Part shown: positions 44,241 through 53,603 of the stretch, piece after piece
How the letters are laid out: each line of letters starts with the position of its first letter
Numbering within the stretch: position 1 is the first letter of the stretch
NCBI RefSeq assembly: GCF_001434405.1
Contig: NZ_AZFT01000006.1
Span: 25,284-89,283 of the forward strand
Direction of reading: 5' to 3'
Length of the DNA: 64,000 nt
DNA from: Ligilactobacillus apodemi DSM 16634 = JCM 16172
Lineage (GTDB): Bacteria > Bacillota > Bacilli > Lactobacillales > Lactobacillaceae
Notes under the pieces: model-generated
Databases searched by the model: none
Told to the model about the DNA's origin: nothing
Seen by the model: only the letters and a program-made list of their open reading frames with translations
Made by a program: the position numbers and the translations under genes

Positions 44241-45008
44241 GTGGAAACAGAAAAACCACGTTGGCGTGAGGTCCTAGAGATCTCAATGCCATTATGTTTG
44301 AGCTATATTCCGATTGGTCTTGCGTGTGGGATCTTATTACATGCGGCAGGCTTTAACTGGATCTTAACGACATTGGTGTCATTACTTGTCTTTTCTGGTG
44401 GGGCTCAATTTATGATTGCCTCAATGTTGGTCGCTAATGCACCGATGCATACGATTTTGATCATGTTGTTTTTCCTTGAATTACGTTATGCGCTACTAGG
44501 TTCTAGTTTGTCACAATATATGCGCAATACGAGCAAGAAATTCCTATATATTTTTGCAGCTTCGCTAAATGATGAAAATTATGCCGTGAATTACTTGAAG
44601 TTTGCGACAGATAAGGGTTGGTCACCTAAAGATGCTTTAATGGTCGAACATTATTCCTTACTTTTTTGGACGGGCGCAAATCTGATCGGTAGTTTGATCG
44701 GAAATATGATCAATATTAATTTAGATATCGTTGATTTTGCTTTGACGGCGCTATTCTTGTACATGGTCGTAATGCAGATCAAAAACGTGTTGACGATTTT
44801 GATCAGCTTACTAGCAGCAGTATTAGCTGTGATCTCAATGGTGTTGATCAAGAGTACGATGGGGCTTGTAGTAGCAACCTTGCTTGCTTCTTTAGTCGGA
44901 TTTATCATCGAAGACTATTTAGTCAAGCACGGGCGAGAAAAAGGCTTCTTATTGAAGAAGATAAAGCCTAAAGCAAGTCGAAAAGTCATTAGCAAGTCAG
45001 GAGAATAA
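44241..45008 (+). CDS. azlC: AzlC-type branched-chain amino acid exporter, large subunit
   Basis: 255-aa membrane protein with about seven or eight segments. The family start (REVLEISMPLCLSYIPIGLACG) and the FSGGAQFMIASML segment mark AzlC/YgaZ. With AzlD it exports branched-chain amino acids or analogues. The start is GTG, 8 nt after GGAGG. AzlD begins 2 bp after its stop. The C-terminal tail is basic (KKIKPKASRKV). Confidence 0.9.
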   Translation: METEKPRWREVLEISMPLCLSYIPIGLACGILLHAAGFNWILTTLVSLLVFSGGAQFMIASMLVANAPMHTILIMLFFLELRYALLGSSLSQYMRNTSKKFLYIFAASLNDENYAVNYLKFATDKGWSPKDALMVEHYSLLFWTGANLIGSLIGNMININLDIVDFALTALFLYMVVMQIKNVLTILISLLAAVLAVISMVLIKSTMGLVVATLLASLVGFIIEDYLVKHGREKGFLLKKIKPKASRKVISKSGE

Positions 45009-45010
45009 CT

Positions 45011-45352
45011 ATGAATATGTCGAGTATGGATCATTTGATCTTAGTCCTATTATCAATGGTCGTAGCATTTATTCCGCGTTTTATTCCGTTGCGTATTTTT
45101 TCGACACGTCAGATCCCACGGTGGTTCAATGAATGGATGAAATACGTTCCGGTCTCATTATTTACAGCCTTGGTCGTAAAAGATATCTTTATTGATACTA
45201 GCGACTACAGTTTTGTTGGTTTAGGATATTTAGCCAAGATCGTTGCTGCTATCTGTGTGATCGGCGTGGCGTATCGTTCACGTTCGATGGGACTTTCAGT
45301 GGTGCTTGGATTGATCGCAGTTGCACTTCTAGCACTGGTTTTACCAGTTTGA
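45011..45352 (+). CDS. azlD: AzlD-type branched-chain amino acid exporter, small subunit
   Basis: 113-aa membrane protein with four segments. The motif FIPRFIPLRIFSTRQIPRWF and the following MKYVPVSLFTALVVKDIF are typical of AzlD/YgaH. It works together with AzlC. AGGAG lies within the end of azlC, so translation is coupled. A terminator follows. Confidence 0.9.
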   Translation: MNMSSMDHLILVLLSMVVAFIPRFIPLRIFSTRQIPRWFNEWMKYVPVSLFTALVVKDIFIDTSDYSFVGLGYLAKIVAAICVIGVAYRSRSMGLSVVLGLIAVALLALVLPV

Positions 45353-45365
45353 TCATTAATAATTC

Positions 45366-45405
45366 AAAAGACTGTTACCTAAATTGGGGTAATGGTCTTT
45401 TTTAA
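45366..45405 (+). terminator. Terminator of azlCD
   Basis: 14-bp stem with wobble pairs (45366-45379 with 45388-45401), AAAAGACTGTTACC paired with GGTAATGGTCTTTT, followed by TTT. Confidence 0.85.
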
Positions 45406-45425
45406 TCAAATGAGCTAAAATAAAA

Positions 45426-45434
45426 TGCTATAAT
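45426..45434 (+). promoter_or_regulatory. Extended -10 promoter of the TPR protein gene
   Basis: TGCTATAAT is a full extended -10 element about 30 bp before the start codon; no good -35 was seen. Confidence 0.6.
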
Positions 45435-45465
45435 GTAGTGGATAAAAAAGAGAGGGGGCTAAAAA

Positions 45466-46251
45466 ATGAAACGGTGGCTATGGTGGTCTTTAGTGGGGAC
45501 CTTTATTGCAGTGATCTTTATTGGCTATGGCTTAACTAAGCGGGTCGAAACTAACAAAGTCTACCACAACGTCATGAGTCTAGGGCAAACGTATGTGACT
45601 GACGGTAATTATGCAGCCGCCCAAGTAGCCTTTCAAGATGCGTTAAAGAAAAAGCCCAATGATAAGACCGCAACCGTCTATTTAGCACAAACTAAAACGT
45701 ATGGGCAAGGTTTAGATGCGATCGAAGCTAAAAAATACGAACAAGCGCGGACATATTTCCAAAAAGTGGCTGCGGAAAATGATGGATTAGGTATTTTAGT
45801 TAAACGTGCATCTGAAAAACAAACAGAGCTAAAAGAAGTTATCGCCCAACGCAAAAACTTTCAAACGATTTACGCCAAGGCCAAGTCACAAGCTAAAAAT
45901 TACGAATATTCATCCTCCAATACCCAGCTTGCAATAATTTTAGGTTATAGCAATATTAAGGAATCATATTACGCAGATATTTTAAAAAAGGCGCAGGCTT
46001 TGAAACGGGAAAATGATGCAAGATTGCGTGAATTAGGCTATACGGTCCAACCAGCTTATGAAGAAAAAAGTGCTAAGGAACTTCAAAAACAAAATAACAT
46101 CACTAAAAGTCAGCTTGCAGCGGCTAAAAAGGAGTTAAAAGCAAGTGGTGTCAATGTTTCTGAGTTAGACGATAAGCAGATCATCAAAATCATTTTACAG
46201 GCTAAAGCAGAAAATAAGTCGATTGCTGAAGTGGTCGAAGAATTTAAATAG
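45466..46251 (+). CDS. Membrane-anchored TPR-repeat protein of unknown function
   Basis: 261 aa. One N-terminal membrane segment (about residues 5-23, LVGTFIAVIFIGYGL) is followed by tetratricopeptide-like helices at about 40-150 (YAAAQVAFQDALKKKPND, then YEQARTYFQKVA), so the bulk probably lies outside as an interaction scaffold. The C-terminus is helical and charged (QLAAAKKELKASG onward). No enzymatic motif. GAGGGGG precedes the ATG. It is monocistronic, between azlCD and an APC permease. Confidence 0.75.
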   Translation: MKRWLWWSLVGTFIAVIFIGYGLTKRVETNKVYHNVMSLGQTYVTDGNYAAAQVAFQDALKKKPNDKTATVYLAQTKTYGQGLDAIEAKKYEQARTYFQKVAAENDGLGILVKRASEKQTELKEVIAQRKNFQTIYAKAKSQAKNYEYSSSNTQLAIILGYSNIKESYYADILKKAQALKRENDARLRELGYTVQPAYEEKSAKELQKQNNITKSQLAAAKKELKASGVNVSELDDKQIIKIILQAKAENKSIAEVVEEFK

Positions 46252-46257
46252 CTTATT

Positions 46258-46286
46258 AGAGTAGTGGGCAACACTACTCTTTTTTC
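46258..46286 (+). terminator. Terminator of the TPR protein gene
   Basis: Perfect 9-bp stem (46258-46266 with 46272-46280), AGAGTAGTG paired with CACTACTCT, then TTTTTT. Confidence 0.88.
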
Positions 46287-46460
46287 ATTGTGCAAAAATG
46301 TTGGTTAGAAATGTCACATATAGTCTTAATATTAACATGAACAAATTTGCATAAGATTTTAAGAGATGATAACATGATAACTAATTCTTGTTAAAAAATT
46401 GCGTTATTACTAGGAATTTACAGGCAATTGTAATTAGAAAAATTATAGGATGTGCATATT

Positions 46461-48059
46461 GTGCAAAAAAGAAGTATTAGTTTGTTTTCAGCTACGATGT
46501 TAGCCTTGAGCTCGTTGATCGGTTCAGGTTGGCTCTTTGGTTCAAGTGAAGCAGCCGCAGTCGCCGGACCAGCGGCGGTTATTTCGTGGATCATCGGGGC
46601 GGTACTGATCGGGATCGTTGCTTTTAACTATATCGAATTAGGCGTAATGTTACCTGAAAGTGGGGGGATGAGTCGCTATTCTCAGTACAGCCATGGGCCC
46701 TTAGTTGGTTTTATTGCTGCTTGGGCTAACTGGCTGTCGTTAGTGGCTTTGATCCCGATCGAAGCCGTGGCAGCAGTACAATATATGAGCACTTGGCCGT
46801 GGGCTTGGGCAAATTGGACGAACTCATTTATGAAAAATGGGACGATAACTTCGCAAGGTCTGTTAGTAGTCTTTGTGTTTATGGGGATCTTTACCTTACT
46901 TAATTTTTGGTCGGTCAGTCTAATGACCCGTTTTACGAATTTGATCTCGGTCTTTAAGATCGCGATTCCGTTATTGACGATCACGCTTTTGATGTGTGCT
47001 GGTTTTCATGTTGGAAATTTTGGACACAGTTGGGCTGAATTTATGCCTAACGGAAGTAGTCCCGTCTTTGAAGCAACAACTGTTTCCGGGATAATTTTGT
47101 CATATAATGCCTTTCAAACGGTGATCAATATCGGTGGTGAAATCAAACATCCACAAAAAAATATTTTCCGCGCGATCACGATCTCATTAACGATTGCAAC
47201 GATCATTTATGTGATGTTACAAATCGCCTATATTGGTGCGGTTTCTCCGGCTGATTTAGCTAAGCATGGCTGGGCCGGGTTGAATTTTGATTCGCCTTTT
47301 GCTGATATTGCAATTTTGTTAGGGATCCATTGGCTAGCCGTCTTATTGTACATGGACGCTTTTGTTTCGCCGTTTGGGACCGGTGTTTCCTTTGCAGCAA
47401 CTTCCGGGCGTGCTTTAGCAGCGATGACGTTGAACCGGTATTTGCCTAAATGGTTAGGTAAGATCGATAGTACCTATGGCAACCCGCGTTTTGCTTATTT
47501 AGCAAACTTTTTAGTCGGAGCGATCTTAGTTGGTTGTTTCCGGGATTGGAGTTTGTTAGCAAGTGTAATGGCGACCTCAACTTTGATCGCATATGCAACT
47601 GGTCCGGTGACGGTCATGGCCTTTAGGAAATTACGCCCTAATTATACGCGTCCAGTAAAATCTAAGCGGATGAATATCATTGCTCCGGTCACGTTTGTCT
47701 TTGTCAGTCTAGCGATTTATTGGGCAATGTGGCCAACTACAGTACAAGTTATTTTAGCCGTTTTATTAGGACTACCAATTTACTTGTATTATGATTTGAA
47801 AAATAAACAAGTCTCACTTAAACAACAATTACACAGTGGGGCGTGGCTATTACTTTATTTAGCTTTTATTGCAGTGATGTCTTACATTGGTAGTGAAGGC
47901 TTTAACGGGCAAAATTATTTGAAATATCCCTTTGACTTTATCGTGATCATTGTTGTCAGTTTGGGCTTTTATTTCTGGGGTGTGCGCAGTAAGATGGCTT
48001 TTAGTCCAGATTTAACAGCTGCTGATAAATTAAATGCTAAACTCAAAAAAACAACATAA
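46461..48059 (+). CDS. APC-superfamily amino acid permease (AspP/YveA-like)
   Basis: 532-aa transporter with about 12-14 hydrophobic segments. SSLIGSGWLFGS is the APC substrate loop, and ESGGMSRYSQYSHGPLVGF and NIGGEIKHPQKNIFRA are conserved loops. Its length and character are close to the aspartate:proton symporter YveA of Bacillus, but the substrate is inferred. GTG at 46461 is preferred because AGGA lies 10 nt before it; the earlier GTG at 46452 would overlap that site. It is monocistronic with a strong terminator. Confidence 0.84.
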   Translation: MQKRSISLFSATMLALSSLIGSGWLFGSSEAAAVAGPAAVISWIIGAVLIGIVAFNYIELGVMLPESGGMSRYSQYSHGPLVGFIAAWANWLSLVALIPIEAVAAVQYMSTWPWAWANWTNSFMKNGTITSQGLLVVFVFMGIFTLLNFWSVSLMTRFTNLISVFKIAIPLLTITLLMCAGFHVGNFGHSWAEFMPNGSSPVFEATTVSGIILSYNAFQTVINIGGEIKHPQKNIFRAITISLTIATIIYVMLQIAYIGAVSPADLAKHGWAGLNFDSPFADIAILLGIHWLAVLLYMDAFVSPFGTGVSFAATSGRALAAMTLNRYLPKWLGKIDSTYGNPRFAYLANFLVGAILVGCFRDWSLLASVMATSTLIAYATGPVTVMAFRKLRPNYTRPVKSKRMNIIAPVTFVFVSLAIYWAMWPTTVQVILAVLLGLPIYLYYDLKNKQVSLKQQLHSGAWLLLYLAFIAVMSYIGSEGFNGQNYLKYPFDFIVIIVVSLGFYFWGVRSKMAFSPDLTAADKLNAKLKKTT

Positions 48060-48106
48060 AAAAACAGATAACTCGCTTGATGTAAGCCCGAGTTATCTGT
48101 TTTTTA
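48058..48106. terminator. Bidirectional terminator between the APC permease and the PAP2 gene
   Basis: Stem of about 17 bp (48059-48075 with 48089-48105), AAAAAACAGATAACTCG paired with CGAGTTATCTGTTTTTT. It lies between convergent genes. Confidence 0.88.
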
Positions 48107-48107
48107 G

Positions 48108-48746
48108 TTAGTTTTTATTTTTAAAGTGTGTTCGGATGATCAATGAACAATTAAAGAGCGTGGCGACTAAAAGGACACTAGCAAGTGTGTCAGATGGATA
48201 GTGAACGTGTAAATAGATCCGCGTCAAAGCAATCGTGACGATCCAAATGCCCCCGATAAATAGCATCAAATATTTAGTAATGTTTGTTTTAAAATGGGGC
48301 CAAAGTAAGTAAAGAACTAAAAACACGAACAACGCTGTTCCAAAGGTATGTCCACTCGGAAAACTATAACCAGTAATGTGGACTAAGCGATCAGCTGGGC
48401 GTGGTCTAGCAACAATATATTTGATGATCCAATTGAGGAGGTTACAAATAACTACGGTTGCTAAAGTCCACCATGCATTAAAGTAGGAGTGCTTTAACGC
48501 TAAAATTACCACGAGGATCAAACAGTAGATAAAAGACATCTCTGGTCCACCTAAAAAGGTCAATTTGTCCACAAAACTTGTCATCTGTGGATTGGTAATG
48601 GGGTAGAGAAGTGCTTGAATACTCTTATCAAAGGCTGAGATCACGGGGGCATTAGCCTTGACAAGAAAGGCTAAAATCAGAAAAGCTCCGCCAAAAATAC
48701 CGGCCCAAGTTGCACGGCTCCGTGTTTTGTTGCTTTGTGTCATCAT
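48108..48746 (-). CDS. PAP2-family membrane phosphatase
   Basis: 212 aa with about six membrane segments. The three phosphatase motifs are present: KYIVARPRP (KxxxxxxRP), FPSGH (PSGH) and TRIYLHVHYPSD (SRxxxxxHxxxD with Thr for Ser). The family dephosphorylates lipid phosphates such as undecaprenyl diphosphate or phosphatidic acid at the membrane; the actual substrate is unknown. The start is one of two adjacent ATGs with only a distant AAGGAA. It is divergent from a small membrane protein gene. Confidence 0.88.
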   Translation of the reverse strand: MMTQSNKTRSRATWAGIFGGAFLILAFLVKANAPVISAFDKSIQALLYPITNPQMTSFVDKLTFLGGPEMSFIYCLILVVILALKHSYFNAWWTLATVVICNLLNWIIKYIVARPRPADRLVHITGYSFPSGHTFGTALFVFLVLYLLWPHFKTNITKYLMLFIGGIWIVTIALTRIYLHVHYPSDTLASVLLVATLFNCSLIIRTHFKNKN

Positions 48747-48933
48747 AATTCTTGGGAAAGTATTCCTTTCATAGTTTATTTACAAAGTCTTTCATGAGAC
48801 AATGTAACTTTTTTTAAAGTAAACAGTAACTATTCTACTACAATTATAAAATTGTGTCACAATGTTGATTGCACCGGTTTAGACAAGTTGGTATAGTAGA
48901 TAAGTGAGTATGCGGTAAAAAAGGGGTCTAAAA

Positions 48934-49119
48934 ATGTTACCGAGAAGAAATTATATCGAAATATTGATTATTTTAGCTGGTGTGGGTGCTTATTGCTTTG
49001 GCACACTAGTACCACCAGTGATCACGAGTCAAGACTTTTGGATCAAAGCACTATTGTTGTTGCTTTTGTTAGTAATGGTCTTTGATATTTTGACGATGAT
49101 CTATTGGCGTGGAAAATAG
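48934..49119 (+). CDS. Small two-segment membrane protein
   Basis: 61 aa. Two hydrophobic segments (about residues 8-27, then 37-56 ending LLLLLLLVMVFDILTM) and a short basic tail WRGK. AAGGGG precedes the ATG at good spacing, which supports it as a gene. I recognise no family. It lies 40 bp before a pseudouridine synthase gene and may share its transcript. Confidence 0.65.
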   Translation: MLPRRNYIEILIILAGVGAYCFGTLVPPVITSQDFWIKALLLLLLLVMVFDILTMIYWRGK

Positions 49120-49158
49120 TTGCTTAGCTAGGCGTTAAAGTTTAAGGAATGGTGCTAG

Positions 49159-50043
49159 ATGGAGATAACTTGGCAAAATAAAGATGGAAAAGAACAAAGC
49201 TTAAAGCGTTTTTTACGGAAAAGAGGCGTTAGTCAGCGACTCTATCGTAAGCTACAAAACGGGTTTGGTGCAGTTAAACTTGATGGTCAAAAGGTACAAC
49301 TGGCGACCACTGTGCCCAAAAATGCCACGGTCACGCTCTGTTTGCCCGCTGAAGGTCCTGATGAAACGGTCGAGCCAAGCTTTGCTCCGATCGATGTGAT
49401 CTATGAAGATAAATATTGGTTGGTCGTCAATAAAGAAGCTGGACTTACAAGTGTTCCTGGTCCAAGTAATCGTACCGATACATTGGTCAATCGGGTCAAA
49501 GGGTATTTACAACAGAAAAATGCTTTCGACCAAGCACCACGGATCATTACGCGCTTGGATCGCTATACTAGTGGTTTAGTTTTGTTTGCCAAGCATTCCT
49601 TTGCGCAAGCCCAAATTGCAACCCAAGTTAGTTCTCATTTAATGGATAAACGTTATTTAGCATTAGTGACCGGTGAGATCAAAGAAAAACATGGCTTTAT
49701 CGAAGGACCGATCGCGCGTAAAGAAAATGATGTTAAGTATCTGATCGATCCAGCGGGTAAGCCTGCCAAAAGTGAATATTGGTGTGAGGCTAAAAATGCA
49801 GAGCTTTCTTTAGTGCGAGTTAAACTTCATACTGGACGCACGCATCAAATTAGAGTTCATTTTAGTGAAAATGGTCATCCATTATTAGGTGACAAGCTCT
49901 ATGGCGGTAGTCGTTCTTTGATCGCGCGCCAAGCTTTACATGCTTATCGGTTGAGCTTTGACGATCCATTTAGCCAAAAAAAGCTTAGTTTTACAGCACC
50001 TGTACCGGCAGATATGGAAAAGGTGATCACGCAAGCATTTTAG
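49159..50043 (+). CDS. RluA/RluD-family pseudouridine synthase
   Basis: 294-aa RNA modification enzyme. The N-terminal S4-like part (about 1-75) is followed by the catalytic domain: YWLVVNKEAGLTSVPG, the catalytic Asp in ITRLDRYTSGLVLFAK, and LHTGRTHQIRVHF. It converts uridines in rRNA or tRNA to pseudouridine; which sites cannot be told, as lactobacilli have several paralogues. ATG at 49159 follows AAGGAATGG. Confidence 0.88.
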   Translation: MEITWQNKDGKEQSLKRFLRKRGVSQRLYRKLQNGFGAVKLDGQKVQLATTVPKNATVTLCLPAEGPDETVEPSFAPIDVIYEDKYWLVVNKEAGLTSVPGPSNRTDTLVNRVKGYLQQKNAFDQAPRIITRLDRYTSGLVLFAKHSFAQAQIATQVSSHLMDKRYLALVTGEIKEKHGFIEGPIARKENDVKYLIDPAGKPAKSEYWCEAKNAELSLVRVKLHTGRTHQIRVHFSENGHPLLGDKLYGGSRSLIARQALHAYRLSFDDPFSQKKLSFTAPVPADMEKVITQAF

Positions 50044-50138
50044 CTTATGGGGCAGAAAAACTGTAAATCGTGTCACATCTGTTATAATAAGTAAGTGAAG
50101 TTTTTTTGAGAATAAATCAGTGTTTCGAGGTAGAAAAA

Positions 50139-50786
50139 ATGACACCAAAAAAGGAAGACTATCTAAAAATAATATTTGAATTAGGTGGTCGTGAAAAGAA
50201 GGTCACTAATAAACAAATCGCAATGAGCTTAAACATTGCAGCTGGCTCGGTAACAGAGATGGTCAATAAGCTGGTCAAAGAAGGACTAGCAACGCATGAA
50301 CCTTACGCTGGTATCTCTTTGACTGAAGAAGGCGTGAGCGTGGCGGAAAGATTAGTGCGCCGTCATCGTCTCTGGGAAACATTTTTAGTGGAAAAATTAA
50401 ATTACAAGTTGCAAGACGTCCACAGTGATGCAGAAGTCTTGGAGCACGTGACAAGTGATAATTTAATGGACCACTTAGAAGTGTTTTTAGACCATCCTAA
50501 ACATTGTCCACACGGCGGAGTTATTCCTGATAAAACGGGACATTATGAAGAAGAAAGTCATTTGACCTTAGCTGAAGCTAAAGTAGGTCAAGAGATCGTA
50601 GTTGATCGTTTCACGGATAACCATGATCTTTTGACGTATTTAGATGATATTGATATTAAGATAGGTGATCACCTAGAAGTATTAGCGCAAGCACCATTTG
50701 AAGGTCCAATCAAGTTACGCTTCAAAGATTCCGGCCAAGAGACTAGCATTGGTTATAAAGCGGCACATTATATCTTTGTAAAATAA
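50139..50786 (+). CDS. DtxR-family metalloregulator (MntR-like) with FeoA domain
   Basis: 215 aa. Winged helix at about residues 1-65 (EDYLKIIFELGG, then AGSVTEMVNKLVKEGL), the metal-binding dimerisation domain with HPKHCPHGGVIP, and a C-terminal FeoA/SH3-like domain at about 145-215. Such proteins repress Mn or Fe transport genes when metal is bound. ATG at 50139 is chosen because GAGGTAG lies before it; the frame is open 11 codons earlier. A TGTTATAAT extended -10 lies at 50080-50088. No transporter gene is adjacent. Confidence 0.88.
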   Translation: MTPKKEDYLKIIFELGGREKKVTNKQIAMSLNIAAGSVTEMVNKLVKEGLATHEPYAGISLTEEGVSVAERLVRRHRLWETFLVEKLNYKLQDVHSDAEVLEHVTSDNLMDHLEVFLDHPKHCPHGGVIPDKTGHYEEESHLTLAEAKVGQEIVVDRFTDNHDLLTYLDDIDIKIGDHLEVLAQAPFEGPIKLRFKDSGQETSIGYKAAHYIFVK

Positions 50787-50816
50787 AGCTTTTTGTTAGG
50801 GTAAATGCTGCAACTA

Positions 50817-50947
50817 TGCTATAATATAATTGTATTTCTGTATTAGGTTATTGTGGCTAGGATGTTTCTTTATAACTTTCTCCATTATGCGCCGATTGGA
50901 ATTACAATATTTTGTGTGCCGTTCAGGCGCAAGGAGGATTTTAACTT
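50817..50947 (+). promoter_or_regulatory. Promoter and long 5' leader of the cold-shock gene
   Basis: TGCTATAAT (50817-50825) is an extended -10. Transcription near 50832 would give a 5' leader of about 115 nt, as is usual for cold-shock mRNAs. It contains the pair GCGCC (50889-50893) and GGCGC (50936-50940) just before the ribosome binding site AAGGAGG. A temperature-dependent fold is plausible by analogy with cspA. Confidence 0.6.
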
Positions 50948-51148
50948 ATGGAACAAGGTACAGTTAAATGGTTTAACGCTGATAAAGGATTTGGCTTCAT
51001 CACACGTGAAGATGGTAGTGACGTGTTTGTACACTTCTCCGCTATCCAAGGTGAAGGCTTCAAGACTTTAGAAGAAGGCCAAAGCGTAACTTTCGACGTT
51101 GAAGAAAGCGAACGTGGACCACAAGCTGCAAACGTTGTTAAAGCTTAA
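50948..51148 (+). CDS. Cold-shock protein (CspA family)
   Basis: 66-aa single OB-fold RNA chaperone that melts mRNA structure in the cytoplasm. RNP1 is KGFGFI (13-18) and RNP2 is VFVHF (26-30); the rest ([19 protein letters not shown]) is standard. AAGGAGG precedes the ATG. It is monocistronic. Confidence 0.96.
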   Translation: MEQGTVKWFNADKGFGFITREDGSDVFVHFSAIQGEGFKTLEEGQSVTFDVEESERGPQAANVVKA

Positions 51149-51180
51149 TTTTAAGTGATTTAACGTTATATATATTAAAG

Positions 51181-51209
51181 AAAGAGGCTGCGTTTGCGGT
51201 CTCTTTTTT
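51181..51209 (+). terminator. Terminator of the cold-shock gene
   Basis: 11-bp stem with two G-U pairs (51181-51191 with 51196-51206), AAAGAGGCTGC paired with GCGGTCTCTTT, then TTT. Confidence 0.82.
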
Positions 51210-51227
51210 GTTATTTTGGGGGAAAGT

Positions 51228-52418
51228 ATGGCAGAAAAAGAATTACGGCTAAATTGGCTTTTATGTGGAAGTTTGATCGTTTCAATCGGAAGTAGCCTAT
51301 TGTGGCCGTTAACGACGATTTATTTACATAATTATTTACACCAAAATTTGACAACCGCCGGGGTCGTGTTATTTATCAATTCGTTAGCTTTGATCTTAGG
51401 CAGCTATTTAGGGGGAATCATTTATGACCGCGATCGTGCCAATGTACGCCGGTGGCTATTACTGGCGATCTTTTTAGCAACTTTAGCCGTTTTTTTGCTG
51501 ATTTTTTTCAATGGTTGGCCGACGTTTGCCCTGTTATTATTGGTAGATAATTTTGGTGGTGGGGTCTCAACGACGCTTGTTAATTCGCTAGCAACGGGGA
51601 TTAAAGAAAAGAGTTCACGCCAAGTCTTTAATCTGATGTATTTTATGCAAAATGTGGGGGTTGTGATTGGGACATTATTAGTTGGTTTTATCGTAGAGAT
51701 CGATATTCGCTGGATCTTCATCACTAATTTTGTGCTCTTTTTATTTTTCTTAGTCATCGTTTATCGCCATTATTATGTGCCTAAAGCGGCATTAAGCCAT
51801 GTTAGCCCAGGCCAGCCGACAGCACAACAGGTAAAAAGAACACCGGTGCGCTACGTGATCGTGATCTTTGCGATTTTAGGCCTATTTTTTGCGATCGAAG
51901 CGGGCTATTCTCAGTGGCAAAGTAACCTTTCGATCTATATGGAATCGTTAGGTATCTCAGTAAAAAATTATGGCTTTTTATGGACGATCAATGGTTTGGT
52001 GATCGTTTTTGGTCAGCCACTACTCAACAAGCTCTTAGATGACTGGCTTGAAGTTAAATTAGTTAATAAGATCTACTTAGGTGCTAGTTTATTTACCTTA
52101 GGTTTTGTCACGCTGTTGTACGCCCAGACTTATGTTCATTTTGTGGTCACGATGATCATTATTACATTAGGTGAGATCTTGACTTTCCCAACGATCCCAG
52201 CGCTAGTTGATACGTTAAGCACATTAGGTGAAAAGGGAAAATATCAAGGCGCCGTTAGCATTTTTGCGGCATTAGGGCGTGCGATCGGGCCCCTTGTCGG
52301 TGGGATCTTGATTGATGGCTTTTCTTATCAGGTATTATTTTTAGCAATGATCGGGCTGATGGCGTTAGCGACCGTAAATTTGTTGTTTGTCGCCAAGATA
52401 AATTTAAGCAAAAAATAA
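51228..52418 (+). CDS. Major facilitator superfamily transporter (multidrug-type)
   Basis: 396 aa with twelve membrane segments and a central cytoplasmic loop. The first-segment region and GSYLGGIIYDRDRANVRRW loop 2-3 match the MFS fold of DHA1-type drug/proton antiporters; VGGILIDGFSYQ is a late glycine-rich motif. The substrate is unknown. The ATG at 51228 directly follows GGGGGAAAG; an in-frame TTG (51216) lies upstream of that site and is rejected. Confidence 0.85.
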   Translation: MAEKELRLNWLLCGSLIVSIGSSLLWPLTTIYLHNYLHQNLTTAGVVLFINSLALILGSYLGGIIYDRDRANVRRWLLLAIFLATLAVFLLIFFNGWPTFALLLLVDNFGGGVSTTLVNSLATGIKEKSSRQVFNLMYFMQNVGVVIGTLLVGFIVEIDIRWIFITNFVLFLFFLVIVYRHYYVPKAALSHVSPGQPTAQQVKRTPVRYVIVIFAILGLFFAIEAGYSQWQSNLSIYMESLGISVKNYGFLWTINGLVIVFGQPLLNKLLDDWLEVKLVNKIYLGASLFTLGFVTLLYAQTYVHFVVTMIIITLGEILTFPTIPALVDTLSTLGEKGKYQGAVSIFAALGRAIGPLVGGILIDGFSYQVLFLAMIGLMALATVNLLFVAKINLSKK

Positions 52419-52457
52419 ACGATCTAACCCAGAAATAACTGGGCAGATCGTTTATTT
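52413..52457. terminator. Bidirectional terminator between the MFS and LCP genes
   Basis: 13-bp outer stem (52413-52425 with 52445-52457), AAATAAACGATCT paired with AGATCGTTTATTT, plus an inner CCCAG/CTGGG. It overlaps the MFS stop codon. Confidence 0.88.
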
Positions 52458-53564
52458 TTATTCGCTTTCTTCGGCATCGATCTCGGTCGAACTAGATAAA
52501 GTGTTACCAGTTTCGGCAGATTTTAACCCTAAGGCAGAGCGCAAAAGATCGGTGATCCGTTGTTTTTCTTCGGTCGTTGGAACTTCAAACGAAGAGCCGT
52601 TGATCATTTGGCTTTGGCCTTGCAAGCTATCAGTCTTCATGTCATGAGTGGCGACACGATATTTAGTCCCTAGTAACAAGAGGTCATTGAAACTTAAATC
52701 TGTGACCATTTGTTTGGAGATCGTGGATAAGAATTTTTGATTGAGCAAGTTAGAAACGCTCGCTCCTTTTAAGGCGACTTGCGTCAAGACTTGGCGTTGG
52801 CGCGCTTGGCGACCATAATCACCATTAGGATCGTCATAACGCATCCGCACATAGGCTAAAGCTCGTTTTCCGTTCATATGAGTCTTTTTGCCCTTAGTAA
52901 AACTTTGATTATCATACGTAAATGTTAGCAAAGGCTCGACATCGACCCCACCAACAGCATCAATCAAGGTTTCTAGCCCACCCATGTTGATCGTTGCGTA
53001 AAAGTCGATCGGGATGTTCAGATATTTTTGGACGGTTTCGACCGCGGTAGTCGAACCACCATATTCGTAAGCCGAGTTAAGTTTACTTGGGAAATATTTT
53101 TCATATCCAGAAACAGCTACTTCGGCATCTCGAGGCAAGCTCACGATCGTCATTTTCTTTTTGGTAGGATTTAAGACGGCCACGATGATCGTGTCGGTCC
53201 GGCCTTTAAAGGTCCGGCCTAAGGCACCAGTATCCGTACCTAATAAGAGGATCGCGATCGGCTTACCTTCTTTTAGCGTTGATTCGACGTCGCGGACTTT
53301 TTGCGCTTTAGAAGCATGATAGATCGAATTAGCGGCTTTTTTAGCGCTTTGATACTTTTGGTAGCCATAGTGACCAGCAAAGATCAAAGAACCAACAAAA
53401 AATAAGAGGAACCAAAAAAAACAGCCACGCAGGCGCTTTTTTTTAGCTTGGACCTGATGCATTTCTTCTCTTTTAGCAGCTTGTTTGTGCTCTGTCCGCC
53501 GATGAGAAGAGACGGACTCAGGTTGCCGCCGCCGTTTTGGAGGCTGTTGCTCATTATTTGGCAT
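52458..53564 (-). CDS. LytR-CpsA-Psr (LCP) family cell-wall ligase
   Basis: 368 aa. A basic cytoplasmic N-terminus (about 45 residues) and one membrane segment (about 47-70, FFWFLLFFVGSLIFAGH) are followed by the extracytoplasmic LCP domain: ILLLGTDTGALGR, GRTDTIIVAVLNP, VSLPRDAEV and RMRYDDPNGDYGRQARQRQ with its conserved Arg residues. LCP enzymes move teichoic acids or polysaccharides from undecaprenyl pyrophosphate to peptidoglycan. GAAAGGA precedes the ATG. Confidence 0.92.
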   Translation of the reverse strand: MPNNEQQPPKRRRQPESVSSHRRTEHKQAAKREEMHQVQAKKKRLRGCFFWFLLFFVGSLIFAGHYGYQKYQSAKKAANSIYHASKAQKVRDVESTLKEGKPIAILLLGTDTGALGRTFKGRTDTIIVAVLNPTKKKMTIVSLPRDAEVAVSGYEKYFPSKLNSAYEYGGSTTAVETVQKYLNIPIDFYATINMGGLETLIDAVGGVDVEPLLTFTYDNQSFTKGKKTHMNGKRALAYVRMRYDDPNGDYGRQARQRQVLTQVALKGASVSNLLNQKFLSTISKQMVTDLSFNDLLLLGTKYRVATHDMKTDSLQGQSQMINGSSFEVPTTEEKQRITDLLRSALGLKSAETGNTLSSSTEIDAEESE

Positions 53565-53603
53565 AGATTTGATCCTTTCGTAACGAATAGAGATTAGAAA
53601 TTA